Below, one piece after another: positions 1-7,640 of a stretch of DNA of 64,000 nt; within the stretch, counting starts at the first letter, position 1; each line of letters starts with the position of its first letter. The notes below the pieces were generated by a model. The model made no database searches. It saw nothing but the letters and a program-made list of their open reading frames with translations, and had not been told where the DNA came from. Source of the stretch: Butyrivibrio sp. FCS014 (GTDB lineage Bacteria; Bacillota; Clostridia; Lachnospirales; Lachnospiraceae); contig NZ_JAHA01000004.1 of assembly GCF_000526935.1 (NCBI RefSeq), positions 62,001 to 126,000 of the forward strand, in the 5' to 3' direction. The translations under genes and the position numbers were made by a program.

Positions 1-7
1 ATCGAAA

Positions 8-646
8 ATGTATGTTGATCGACGCCCGGAAACATATGATTGTTTTCAAGCGGGTTTCTTCACGTGGTTTAATCAGCAGAATGTAGTATATAACCCATTT
101 GAGCGCATAAAGAAGTTCTTCCGTATTATGCCTGCAGAGTATGACTCTTATGATATGGTTGACTGCTTTTTATTCGCAAAATATATGTCTATCATAGGCA
201 AGGGCATTTTCTCACTGTCAGAAAACGATGTTAACACCTTACATTACGTGGACAGTATCCGTGATTCGGATATGACACTGCTCGCAATATGCTTCACATG
301 GATAATGCAGGGCTTCGAAGAGCCCGGTGATGCTATCAGCGCAGCCTGCCTTGGACACAACATCCGGCCTGTAATGCAAAGAAATTTACGGTCATATACT
401 CTGGAAGATGTTACTTGTGTAGGTGGGATACGTTTTTACGAAATTGGCGAATCTGAAGCAGATAAAGTTTATCTTAAACTTTTCATCATGTCAGATATGA
501 TAGATGACCTATGGATCCAGTTCAAGAAATCAGCAACGTCTACAGGCGGAGTATATATATCTGATCCATGGAACACACTAATAATCCCGACATATCAGGT
601 ATTGTATCTGAAACATGAAGATATGTATGAAATAAGGAAATGCTAG
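8..646 (+). CDS. Hypothetical protein, possibly 5'-truncated by window edge
   Basis: A 212-residue protein I do not recognise. The frame stays open upstream of this ATG to the window edge (the two preceding codons are sense), so the true start may lie outside. It is rich in aromatic and acidic residues, with one mildly hydrophobic stretch near the middle (DMTLLAICFTW) but no clear signal peptide or membrane helix, so it is probably cytoplasmic. It sits just upstream of the HicAB module but is separated from it by a promoter, so there is no sign that the two are one operon. No catalytic motif was seen and no function is assigned. Confidence 0.6.
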   Translation: MYVDRRPETYDCFQAGFFTWFNQQNVVYNPFERIKKFFRIMPAEYDSYDMVDCFLFAKYMSIIGKGIFSLSENDVNTLHYVDSIRDSDMTLLAICFTWIMQGFEEPGDAISAACLGHNIRPVMQRNLRSYTLEDVTCVGGIRFYEIGESEADKVYLKLFIMSDMIDDLWIQFKKSATSTGGVYISDPWNTLIIPTYQVLYLKHEDMYEIRKC

Positions 647-663
647 CTGTTACTCTGTTGGAA

Positions 664-692
664 TTGACGAGGTAGGGCTAAAGTGTTATATT
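664..692 (+). promoter_or_regulatory. Predicted sigma-A promoter of hicAB
   Basis: A -35 box TTGACG (664-669) and a -10 box TATATT (687-692) are separated by exactly 17 bp, about 30 bp upstream of the hicA start codon. The boxes are seen directly; promoter activity is inferred. Confidence 0.6.
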
Positions 693-712
693 GTAACTAG
701 AAAATAGTTGCA
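692..712. promoter_or_regulatory. Candidate HicB operator (inverted repeat)
   Basis: An inverted repeat with AACTA (695-699) and TAGTT (705-709) as core arms around a 5-nt spacer; TG/CA at the outer ends also pair. It lies directly over and downstream of the -10 box of the hicAB promoter. HicB proteins with ribbon-helix-helix domains repress their own promoters through such sites, so autoregulation is the likely role (inference). Confidence 0.5.
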
Positions 713-724
713 AGAGGAATTACT

Positions 725-985
725 GTGCCAAAGAAATCAAAATTACTAGAAAAAATACTGTCCAAACCCGCACCGACAAGTTTTACAATAAGAGAACTGG
801 ACGCACTTATGAAGCAATGTGGCTGCGAAAAGTTCGAGGGCGGAAGAGGATCAGGAATAGGCTATTATCATGTTGAAACCAAGCGCATCCTTCAATTTGA
901 CGGTCCACACCCAGGCAATGAGCTGTACAGGTATCATGTAAAGATGGTCATAGCATTTCTTAAGGAAGTAGGTGAGATAGAATGA
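725..985 (+). CDS. hicA: HicA-family toxin (mRNA interferase)
   Basis: An 86-residue HicA-type toxin, a small dsRBD-fold ribonuclease that cleaves mRNA when not bound by HicB. The family pattern is visible: an N-terminal helix, a glycine-rich turn before the candidate catalytic His49 (GYYHV), then a strand ending GPHPGNEL and a C-terminal helix. The start is GTG, preceded by AGAGGA at good spacing. It overlaps hicB by 4 nt (ATGA), so the pair is translationally coupled. Toxin before antitoxin is the usual HicAB order. Assignment rests on the fold pattern plus the HicB partner. Confidence 0.8.
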   Translation: MPKKSKLLEKILSKPAPTSFTIRELDALMKQCGCEKFEGGRGSGIGYYHVETKRILQFDGPHPGNELYRYHVKMVIAFLKEVGEIE

Positions 986-1329
986 TAAGTTCACTGATGG
1001 AATACAACGGATATCATGCAAAGGTAGAATTTGACCAGGAAGATCAGATTTTTATCGGTCATGTTCTCGGAATCAATGATTCTCTGAACTTTCATGGAGA
1101 ATCGGTAAAAGAGCTTTCCCAGTCAATGCATGACTGTATAGATAATTACCTGGATTACTGCAAAAAGATTGGTAAAGAGCCTGAGCGTGAGTTTAAAGGC
1201 TCCTTCAATGTCCGTATTAAACCCGAACAGCACAAGAAAATTGCATTATATGCTGCCAATGAAGGAATCACAATAAACCAGTTTGTATCCAGAGCTATTG
1301 ATGATGAACTGGACATCCTAGAAGGTTAG
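982..1329 (+). CDS. hicB: HicB-family antitoxin with ribbon-helix-helix domain
   Basis: A 115-residue antitoxin. Residues 1-70 form the partial RNase H-like HicB domain (YNGYHAKVEFDQEDQIFIGHV, with the typical GESVKEL segment). Residues 75-115 match an Arc/MetJ-type ribbon-helix-helix domain (FNVRIKPEQHKKIALYAANEG followed by INQFVSRAI) that should bind DNA. It should neutralise HicA and repress the shared promoter through the inverted repeat at 692-712. Its ATG overlaps the hicA stop. The following hairpin at 1401-1430 probably ends the transcript. Confidence 0.85.
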   Translation: MISSLMEYNGYHAKVEFDQEDQIFIGHVLGINDSLNFHGESVKELSQSMHDCIDNYLDYCKKIGKEPEREFKGSFNVRIKPEQHKKIALYAANEGITINQFVSRAIDDELDILEG

Positions 1330-1400
1330 CCCAAAGACGCAATATTTTTGTTAATTCGCCGATTCGAGAACTGATAACTAAAGATGGATTTTATAATGGA

Positions 1401-1430
1401 AAGGCCTTGATGACAAGGCTTTTCTTTATT
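1401..1430 (+). terminator. Rho-independent terminator after hicAB
   Basis: A hairpin with GCCTTG (1404-1409), loop ATGA, and CAAGGC (1414-1419), followed by TTTTCTTTATT. It lies 70 bp after hicB. Confidence 0.7.
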
Positions 1431-1452
1431 TGTTTCAACTATTAAAAAATAA

Positions 1453-1527
1453 GGGTATGAAACCTTTTCTGAGCAAATTAGATATGATGAGTTTAAAAAA
1501 GTTGTGGAGAAAATTAGGACATTATAA
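1453..1527 (+). pseudogene. Possible C-terminal gene remnant
   Basis: A short open stretch with no start codon translates to about 24 residues ending in a stop (GYETFSEQIRYDEF, then KKVVEKIRTL). It reads like the helical tail of a lost gene between the hicAB terminator and the GNAT-Nudix gene. The family is not recognised; chance is possible. Confidence 0.2.
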
Positions 1528-1608
1528 TCTGTAGAAGTGATTCATTTCGCTGATTAGATTTCAGTTAAAACTGACTAAGACAAACTAAAGATTTAGGGGC
1601 TGAACTAA

Positions 1609-2535
1609 GTGATAACTATTAAAGAATCAACATATGATGATATCAAGAATATACAAAACCTGTGGGCAGATGAAGACGTCATGCAGTATATCTGGCCAGG
1701 AGGATTGCATGAGACAGGGGAAGCAGTACGAGAATGGTTAGATAGATTCATATCTGCAAGACCAAAGCAAAATCATTATTCAATTTTTGAAGATGGCAAA
1801 TACTGCGGTGAGACTCAATATCGTATTGATTCGGAAACTAAAAATGCTTCTTTGGATATTAAGTTATTTGAATTTGCCAGGGGCCGAGGGATTGCAACGC
1901 AGGCGCTACTATACTCTATTCAAGAAGCTTTTAAACAAGGAGCTGAAAATCTGTGGGTTGATCCCCATCCAGCTAATGCCAAGGCAATAAATTTGTACCG
2001 TAAGTTGGGATTTATTCAGAAAGAAATGCCTGAGTATGTTATTGCTTTAGGAGAAGATCCTTCTCTTTATATTTACATGGAACTGGGTAAAAAAGAATTC
2101 AATGATAAGTTTGAAAAATCTTGCGGGGCAATAGTATACACTATAGACGGTGGAGTAATAAAATATCTTTTAGTTGAGGAAATGAGCGGATCTCACAGCT
2201 TTCCAAAAGGACATATGGAAGAAGGCGAGACTGAAATAGAAACTGCGCTTCGTGAAATAAAGGAAGAAACAAATCTGAAAGTCGAGTTAGACACTGAATT
2301 TAGAGCAAGCGAACAGTATACGCTTTCAGAAAAACCTGGAGTGACAAAGCAGGTAGTTTATTTCCTTGCTAAGTATAAAGACTCATCTCCGAGCATAACA
2401 AGACCAGACGAGGTCAAAGCTCTGAAGATTCTTAAACTTGAAGATGCTATCAATACCATAGAGTATGATAACAAAAAAGAGATGCTTAAAAAGGCTGATA
2501 GCTATCTTAAGAGTAAGGCAGAGAATACTTTTTAA
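1609..2535 (+). CDS. Fusion of GNAT N-acetyltransferase and Nudix hydrolase
   Basis: A 308-residue two-domain protein. Residues 1-155 are a GNAT acetyltransferase: the acetyl-CoA loop reads ARGRGIATQAL, and NAKAINLYRKLGF is the classic GNAT C-terminal segment. Residues 165-305 are a Nudix hydrolase whose box begins GHMEEGE and ends REIKEETNL; the usual Gly near the end of the box is Asn, while the metal-binding RExxEE core is intact. It resembles Ap4A-type Nudix enzymes (inference). The start is GTG with AGGGG upstream. The crcB gene follows after 32 bp, so the two may be co-transcribed. The acetyl acceptor and nucleotide substrate are unknown. Confidence 0.85.
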   Translation: MITIKESTYDDIKNIQNLWADEDVMQYIWPGGLHETGEAVREWLDRFISARPKQNHYSIFEDGKYCGETQYRIDSETKNASLDIKLFEFARGRGIATQALLYSIQEAFKQGAENLWVDPHPANAKAINLYRKLGFIQKEMPEYVIALGEDPSLYIYMELGKKEFNDKFEKSCGAIVYTIDGGVIKYLLVEEMSGSHSFPKGHMEEGETEIETALREIKEETNLKVELDTEFRASEQYTLSEKPGVTKQVVYFLAKYKDSSPSITRPDEVKALKILKLEDAINTIEYDNKKEMLKKADSYLKSKAENTF

Positions 2536-2567
2536 ATTTCAGTATATATGACAATAGAGAGGTTGAT

Positions 2568-2936
2568 ATGAATTTTCTATTTGTAGCACTTGGTGGTGCC
2601 TTGGGTGCAGTAGCGCGATATGCAATAAGTCTGATTCCTGTTAAGACTTATTTTCCGATATTAACTCTGATTACAAATATCCTCGGTGCCATACTAATTG
2701 GATTCGTTGTTGGAATTACCAGTAACCGAGAAAGTGTATCTGATAATACCATTCTTTTCTGGAAGACAGGGGTGTGTGGAGGTTTTACCACATTCTCTAC
2801 ATTTTCCCTTGAAGCTTTTAATTTGTTTGAGAAGAAACAATATATGAATGGCGGATTATATGTGGTACTGAGTTGTTGTTGCTGCATATTTGGAATTCTA
2901 TGCGGAAAGAAACTTGCGACGATAATAAAACTTTGA
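2568..2936 (+). CDS. crcB: Fluoride ion channel FluC/CrcB
   Basis: A 122-residue, four-helix membrane protein of the Fluc/CrcB family, which forms dual-topology dimers exporting fluoride. Family signatures are GGALGAVARY near the N-terminus, TNILGAILIG in helix 2, and the phenylalanine-box segment GGFTTFSTF in helix 3. An odd run of four cysteines (SCCCCIF) lies in the last helix. AGAGAGG precedes the ATG. Only one copy is present, consistent with a homodimer. I saw no fluoride riboswitch upstream; the gene closely follows the GNAT-Nudix gene. Confidence 0.93.
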   Translation: MNFLFVALGGALGAVARYAISLIPVKTYFPILTLITNILGAILIGFVVGITSNRESVSDNTILFWKTGVCGGFTTFSTFSLEAFNLFEKKQYMNGGLYVVLSCCCCIFGILCGKKLATIIKL

Positions 2937-2982
2937 ATTTCAGGATAATGAAATAAGCAAATCGGGATTAGTGGAGTAGAAC

Positions 2983-4185
2983 ATGGATAAAAAAAGGGCT
3001 TTGTCTGGCGCCATAATATTTATAACCCTGATGGGAATCGTAAGTCTGTTTTCGGACATGACTCATGAAGGCGCCAGAAGCATATTGGGCGAATATCTGA
3101 ACCTCGCAGGGGCATCCGCTACAACCATCGGATTTGTGTCCGGTATAGGAGAATTGTGCGGGTATTCACTAAGGCTCATATCCGGATTTATAGCAGATAA
3201 AACGAAGAAATACTGGACATTTGTTATCACAGGCTATGTAATACAGGCTCTGGCGATTCCTGCACTGGCACTCGTACCTGAACATGGCTGGATTTGGGCC
3301 TGCGGTCTTGTGATCCTGGAGCGTATCGGAAAAGCGATAAAAAAGCCTGCCAAAAACACATTGGTAAGCTTTGCGGCAAGCGAGATCGGAACCGGAAAAG
3401 GCTTTGCCTATCAGGAGTTTCTGGATCAGCTTGGCGCGTTTCTCGGACCGGTACTGCTTTTTGTAACAGCTCTTGTAAAAGGTACAGACGACCTTTTTAC
3501 AACATATAGAATCTCTTTTGCGATACTGCTTGTTCCTGCAATGATCACCATAGCTCTTGTTTTGACAGCAAAGATAAGATACCCTGATCCGGAGATCTTT
3601 GAAAAGCAGGAAGATAAACCGGCAAGCTTTGAATTCAGGAAGTCATTTGTTCTGTTCATGGCGGCCATCTGCTTTTTTGCTTTTGGCTTTGCAGACTTCA
3701 CCCTGATCACACTTCATTCGGCTAATACCGGAGCATTTAATGAATCCATGCTCAGCCTGCTATATGCTGGGGCAATGGCTGTGGATGCCTTTGCTGCACT
3801 ATTCTTTGGCTGGCTTTATGATAAGGTCGGGCTGAAGGCTCTGATCATTTCCACACTATGCAGCACATTCTTCTCATATTTTGTTTTTATGACTGGAAAT
3901 GCCTGGTTGATCGGAGCTGGGATAATTCTGTGGGGGATTGGAATGGGTGCGCAGGAAAGTATTATGAAAGCAGCTGTCAGCGGAATCGTCCCGCGTTCCA
4001 TGCGAAGCACCGGTTTCGGAATATTTGAGACAGGATTTGGTATTGCGTGGTTTCTGGGCAGTTGGCTTCTCGGTGCCCTGTATGATTTGAATCCTGTGTA
4101 TCTTGTCACTGTGTCTGTGGTATCACAGTTTCTGGCGATTGCATTTTATGTTTTATGCCTCCGGTGCAATAAGACAGAGTGCTAA
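2983..4185 (+). CDS. MFS transporter (MJ1317-like)
   Basis: A 400-residue major facilitator with about 11-12 predicted membrane helices. The N-terminal segment SLFSDMTHEGARSILGEYL and the loop DKTKKYW between helices 2 and 3 resemble the MJ1317-like MFS subgroup, whose substrates are mostly unknown. A second half-loop (YDKVGLKAL) marks the internal duplication. It is transcribed in the same direction as crcB with a 46-bp gap, and converges with the TetR gene beyond the repeat at 4226. Role is likely drug or metabolite export, but the sequence does not show the substrate. Confidence 0.85.
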   Translation: MDKKRALSGAIIFITLMGIVSLFSDMTHEGARSILGEYLNLAGASATTIGFVSGIGELCGYSLRLISGFIADKTKKYWTFVITGYVIQALAIPALALVPEHGWIWACGLVILERIGKAIKKPAKNTLVSFAASEIGTGKGFAYQEFLDQLGAFLGPVLLFVTALVKGTDDLFTTYRISFAILLVPAMITIALVLTAKIRYPDPEIFEKQEDKPASFEFRKSFVLFMAAICFFAFGFADFTLITLHSANTGAFNESMLSLLYAGAMAVDAFAALFFGWLYDKVGLKALIISTLCSTFFSYFVFMTGNAWLIGAGIILWGIGMGAQESIMKAAVSGIVPRSMRSTGFGIFETGFGIAWFLGSWLLGALYDLNPVYLVTVSVVSQFLAIAFYVLCLRCNKTEC

Positions 4186-4187
4186 CA

Positions 4188-4205
4188 ATTCCAGTTTGCT
4201 GGAAT
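4188..4205 (+). terminator. Perfect 7-bp hairpin after the MFS gene
   Basis: ATTCCAG (4188-4194), loop TTTG, CTGGAAT (4199-4205), starting 3 bp after the MFS stop. No immediate T-run follows (TTTT occurs at 4222-4225), so terminator function is plausible but weak. Confidence 0.35.
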
Positions 4206-4225
4206 GAGCATTATATCGGAATTTT

Positions 4226-4274
4226 ATGTTCTATTGGTGCTAAGGGAATTCCGGGGTCAAGCTTCATATGCGCA
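4226..4274 (+). repeat. Intergenic repeat, copy A (49 bp)
   Basis: Starts ATGTTCTATTGGTGCT and ends TATGCGCA. By direct comparison it matches copy C (23471-23519) at 38 of 49 positions, and copy B (6825-6874) more loosely. It lies between the convergent MFS and TetR genes. The central GGTCAAG resembles a tRNA T-arm but no tRNA can be folded around it. Confidence 0.7.
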
Positions 4275-4334
4275 AGAATTACTTCGTTTACGCCAGGAAG
4301 GATCATTTCTCATGTTAGAAGAGGTCCTTGTTAA

Positions 4335-4919
4335 TTATGGCAGTCTGCTCAAAGCGTTATCAAAGATATTTACGCAGATATCAGCCATTTGTTTTTCGTC
4401 TTCCTGCATCCCATCCCTGAACCAGCTTATGAGTATTTGTAAAATGGCAGCTTCGGCAGCAAGTCTGAGATACTTCTTTTCTGGGTCAGCTGTAGGATAG
4501 AGCCGCTCTGAGACCGCTTTTTCAAGAAAGAGTTCATTCTGAAGAATTCCGGCTTGGTCAAACAGAGATATTATATCTTTATCGTTTTTGACAGCCCGAA
4601 AAATATCTTCGAACCACAGATGTGGGTTTTCGTGCAGTTCGGGCTTTTCGCTGATCTCCGCTATACGCTTTATTATTTCATCCCCAAGCTCATGCAGGAT
4701 ATCTTCTTTATCTGTATAGTTTCGATAGAACGCCGTCCTTGATACTCCTGCACGGCGTACTATCTCGCTGATGGTGATCTTCTCATAAGGGTGTTCGCTC
4801 ATTAGATGCATAAGCGAAAGCTGCAGACACTCTCTTGTCAGCTGATTGGACTCCTTATTATTCATCCTCAGAACTTCTTTTTTTTGCATTTCTGTTAAAG
4901 ATTCTTTTGAGCTTTTCAT
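4335..4919 (-). CDS. TetR/AcrR-family regulator of the radical SAM gene
   Basis: A 194-residue TetR-type repressor. The DNA-binding helix-turn-helix is clear at about residues 45-85 (ITISEIVRRAGVSRTAFYRNYTD); the rest is a helical ligand-binding domain. The ATG at 4919 has GGGAG at correct spacing; a second in-frame ATG 18 codons on is possible. It is divergent from the radical SAM gene, and their shared 164-bp spacer carries inverted and direct GTTACA motifs, so it probably controls both itself and that gene. The inducer is unknown. Confidence 0.88.
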   Translation of the reverse strand: MKSSKESLTEMQKKEVLRMNNKESNQLTRECLQLSLMHLMSEHPYEKITISEIVRRAGVSRTAFYRNYTDKEDILHELGDEIIKRIAEISEKPELHENPHLWFEDIFRAVKNDKDIISLFDQAGILQNELFLEKAVSERLYPTADPEKKYLRLAAEAAILQILISWFRDGMQEDEKQMADICVNIFDNALSRLP

Positions 4920-4936
4920 TTTTTCTCCCTCTCGAC

Positions 4937-5043
4937 GTTACAAAAAATGCAAGAATGTAACATCGGTTCACTTAAACGAAATATTGTCATGTCCGATGGT
5001 AGAGCCATTGTTATTAATATGCTGTGGCGTTACACTTGTTACA
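4937..5043. promoter_or_regulatory. Putative operators between TetR and radical SAM genes
   Basis: GTTACA at 4937-4942 and TGTAAC at 4956-4961 form an inverted repeat with a 13-nt spacer, close to the TetR start. Two further direct GTTACA copies lie at 5029-5034 and 5038-5043, close to the radical SAM start. Four copies of one hexamer in a TetR-divergent spacer suggest repressor sites (inference). Confidence 0.5.
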
Positions 5044-5083
5044 TCAGAATAATTGTAGCATCGTTTGGGGAGGCATAACAAGT

Positions 5084-6571
5084 ATGGAATTAGCAAAAAA
5101 CATTTCTCACAAAGTACAAAGACAGGCTTTTAGCATACTGATTGACAGGTTCCTTGCAAATCTCGATAAAACGGAGAACAGGACTGCTACTTATCTTAAG
5201 CTTGTTGACCAGGCAGAGAAATTCTGGGGTAAAGATGGAGCCAGAAAAGAAAGCCTTGATAAAGTAAGAGCGGCATTTAAAGATCCGGATAACAGATGGG
5301 TTAAGTTTTTGAATAAAGTAATAGATGAGACAGATCCGCATGTTGCAAAGATGATGATGCTCAATCTTGGCTATGAGGCATTTTTCAGAGGCACAAAAAT
5401 GATCAGGGCAAACAGGGAAAAATACGGATGCAATATCCCATGGCTTATTCTTTTTGACCCTACAAGCGCCTGCAATATGCACTGTGCGGGATGCTGGTCA
5501 GGTACTTATGGACCTAAGCACAATCTGTCTTTTGAAGATATGGACAAAATCGTTACCCAGGGAAAAGAGCTGGGAGTATATCTTTACATGATGACAGGAG
5601 GAGAACCTCTTGTAAGGAAGAAAGATATCTTGAAACTGGCAGAAAAGCACAATGATGTTGAGTTCTCTATCTATACCAATTCAACACTTATTGATGAGGA
5701 TTTCTGTAAAGAAGTTGTAAGGCTTGGAAATCTCACATTCCAGCTTTCTATCGAGGGAACTCCTGAGACTAATGACGCAAGACGTGGCCTTGGTCATTAT
5801 GATGCAGTAATGAATGCCATGGATCTACTCAAAAAGTACGGAATAGTTTATGGAACTTCCATCTGCTATACAAGAAACAACATCGAGGCAGTGACTGATC
5901 CCAAGTTCATCGAGTTCATTGCTGAAAAAGGTGCTAGATTCGGATTTTTCTTCCACTACATGCCGGTTGGAAACAATGCTGTTCCTGAGCTTATGCCTAC
6001 AGTAGAGCAGCGAAAGAAGATGGTGGATCAGATAAGGTTCCTTAGAAGCGTCAAATGTGACCTGGGATTCTTCCCTATGGACTTCCAGAATGATGGTGAA
6101 GCTGTCGGTGGCTGCATCGCAGGCGGAAGAAACTATTTCCACATCAATTCAAGTGGAGATGCTGAACCATGCGTATTTGTCCACTTCTCCAACACCAATA
6201 TACATACACATTCAATACTTGAGATGCTTCAAAGTCCTCTTTTCATGGAATACCATAAGGGCCAGCCTTTCAATAAGAACCATTTAAGACCGTGCCCTAT
6301 GCTTGAAAATCCGGCTCTTTTAAGGGATATGGTCGAAAGATCAGAAGCTCATGGTACAAATGAAGAATCCGAAGAAAGTGTTGAGCATCTGTGTGCAAAG
6401 TGTGATGATTACGCAAAAGAGTGGGCGCCTGTAGCTGACGATATCTGGGCCGGACAGAAACACTATAAGAAGGCATATGAGAATTATGCAAAAAAGGATG
6501 AAAAGCCTCTAAACATAGTTGCATTTAAGCACAAACCCAGACAGCATCACTTTAAACATAAGAGAGCTTAA
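5084..6571 (+). CDS. Radical SAM protein with SPASM-like C-terminus
   Basis: A 495-residue radical SAM enzyme. A helical N-terminal region of about 120 residues precedes the cluster motif CNMHCAGCW, which binds the 4Fe-4S/SAM centre; the TGGEP motif that contacts SAM follows. The C-terminal third has extra cysteines (GGCIAGGR, AEPCVF, RPCPML, LCAKCDD), suggesting auxiliary iron-sulfur clusters as in SPASM proteins. The start chosen is ATG 5084, which has GGGGAGG upstream; an earlier GTG-type extension to 5024 lacks such a site. No peptide substrate gene is adjacent, so the reaction is unknown. A shorter relative lies at 45162. Confidence 0.85.
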   Translation: MELAKNISHKVQRQAFSILIDRFLANLDKTENRTATYLKLVDQAEKFWGKDGARKESLDKVRAAFKDPDNRWVKFLNKVIDETDPHVAKMMMLNLGYEAFFRGTKMIRANREKYGCNIPWLILFDPTSACNMHCAGCWSGTYGPKHNLSFEDMDKIVTQGKELGVYLYMMTGGEPLVRKKDILKLAEKHNDVEFSIYTNSTLIDEDFCKEVVRLGNLTFQLSIEGTPETNDARRGLGHYDAVMNAMDLLKKYGIVYGTSICYTRNNIEAVTDPKFIEFIAEKGARFGFFFHYMPVGNNAVPELMPTVEQRKKMVDQIRFLRSVKCDLGFFPMDFQNDGEAVGGCIAGGRNYFHINSSGDAEPCVFVHFSNTNIHTHSILEMLQSPLFMEYHKGQPFNKNHLRPCPMLENPALLRDMVERSEAHGTNEESEESVEHLCAKCDDYAKEWAPVADDIWAGQKHYKKAYENYAKKDEKPLNIVAFKHKPRQHHFKHKRA

Positions 6572-6636
6572 ATGCCTCGAATTTTATAGTATTGTTGTTT
6601 CATTTACCCTGTCGAATAAAGTTTTATACTTTTCTT

Positions 6637-6785
6637 TTTCTGATGCAAGGCAGGTTTACAATGATCGGATGTCCCAAACCGGATGAGGGAGATTACACTG
6701 AGAAACTGACAGAAGTTATCAGTAACAAGGACATAAGGGATGTTACTATTGCAAGGATGGAAATGCCATGCTGCGTCGGTCTATG
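6637..6785 (+). pseudogene. Remnant of a 4Fe-4S cluster protein
   Basis: The reading frame through ATG 6661 gives MIGCPKPDEGDYTEKL, then a helical stretch, then MEMPCCVGL. This matches the C-terminal part of a family of anaerobe 4Fe-4S binding proteins whose members usually read IGCPKLDxxDYxEKL and MEVPCCGG (from family knowledge). The N-terminal ferredoxin cysteine clusters are absent, and after PCC the sequence runs straight into a terminator hairpin. The gene therefore survives only as about 50 codons. It probably once belonged to the radical SAM module. Confidence 0.7.
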
Positions 6786-6824
6786 GTGTTCCGATGACTC
6801 ATATAGCGTCGGAACACTTTTTTT
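6786..6824 (+). terminator. Strong Rho-independent terminator
   Basis: GTGTTCCGA (6786-6794) pairs perfectly with TCGGAACAC (6809-6817), with a 14-nt loop, followed by seven Ts. It ends the radical SAM transcript and directly abuts repeat copy B. Confidence 0.88.
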
Positions 6825-6874
6825 ATGTTCTAATGGTGCTCCGTGAATCCCTGGAGCAAATTTCTGTAAGCGCG
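6825..6874 (+). repeat. Intergenic repeat, copy B (50 bp)
   Basis: Its first 30 bases (6825-6854, ATGTTCTAATGG to CCCTGG) are identical to copy C at 23471; the remainder still aligns (CAA, GTA and GCGC blocks). It begins immediately after the T-run of the terminator and lies downstream of the second TetR gene. Confidence 0.75.
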
Positions 6875-6919
6875 CCAATAATATATGTGGGAAATAACGG
6901 TTTACAGCTTCGTAAGAAT

Positions 6920-7474
6920 TCATTTATGGCTTTGTGCAATATTATTACAGGAATGATATATGACTTCAGCCAGATCATGTGTATCTGCGTCAAAATTATT
7001 GTGTATCCAAATCTTTATTACGTTAAGACTTCCATACATAATAAAGGTGTATACGTATCGCGCAGTGGGAATCTCATCTATTTCGGGAGCTGATTCCTGA
7101 ACATATTTCTGCACATTGGAAATAATGCTCTGCTGAAAGAGTTCGTTTTCCGGCTGGCAGAGGAGTACTCCAAAAGTGGTCCGATGCTCTTTTACATAAT
7201 TTAAAAATGCTTCGATGGATTCCATGGTGTTCATGGGACTGTCAATTTTTCTGAGGTTTTCGAAGGTCTTTTCGAGGACCTCTTTTTCTATGTCCTCCAA
7301 AAGTTCAAACTGGTCCTGATAATGGAGGTAGAACGTTGATCTGCTCATATCTGAAAGGTCGCATATTTCCTTTATGGTGATCTTTGAGACGGGCTTATTC
7401 TGCATAAGCTCCAGTAATGATTCTTTTAAGATCTTCTTTGTGATTACGGTTCTTCGGTTGTTCTTGGTCGCCAT
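6920..7474 (-). CDS. TetR/AcrR-family regulator of the GH53-like cluster
   Basis: A 184-residue TetR-type repressor. The helix-turn-helix is at about residues 27-62 (ITIKEICDLSDMSRSTFYLHY), followed by an all-helical effector domain. The start chosen is ATG 7474, supported by GGGAG 7 nt upstream; a longer frame to 7516 lacks a ribosome site. It is divergent from the glycosidase gene at 7641, with a promoter and a near-palindrome in between, so that cluster is its likely target. Its arrangement copies that of the TetR at 4335. Confidence 0.87.
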   Translation of the reverse strand: MATKNNRRTVITKKILKESLLELMQNKPVSKITIKEICDLSDMSRSTFYLHYQDQFELLEDIEKEVLEKTFENLRKIDSPMNTMESIEAFLNYVKEHRTTFGVLLCQPENELFQQSIISNVQKYVQESAPEIDEIPTARYVYTFIMYGSLNVIKIWIHNNFDADTHDLAEVIYHSCNNIAQSHK

Positions 7475-7563
7475 TATCCATCTCCCAAATCTAAAAAAAC
7501 TGTTAACTTCGTACACTTTTAAAAAATATGTATTGTTTACGACGTTTTAAAGAATATTGCAAG

Positions 7564-7592
7564 TTGTAAATAATACACGGTGTCCATATTAT
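7564..7592 (+). promoter_or_regulatory. Predicted promoter with TetR-type near-palindrome
   Basis: The -35 box TTGTAA (7564-7569) and the -10 box TATTAT (7587-7592) are 17 bp apart. A near-palindrome, ACACGGTGT (7575-7583), sits between the boxes, where a repressor would block RNA polymerase. It drives the cluster starting at 7641. Confidence 0.55.
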
Positions 7593-7640
7593 ACATACAG
7601 TGACTTGTTATTGCAAATGGAGATTTTTTGGAGGTTGTAA

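Noticed and set aside
2300..2567. Fluoride riboswitch before crcB
   Set aside because: crcB follows the GNAT-Nudix gene by 32 bp with no room for the motif, and the longer spacer before 1609 lacks its conserved segments.
4204..4500. 98-codon plus-strand ORF over repeat A
   Set aside because: Mostly antisense to the TetR gene and the remainder is repeat A; no ribosome site.
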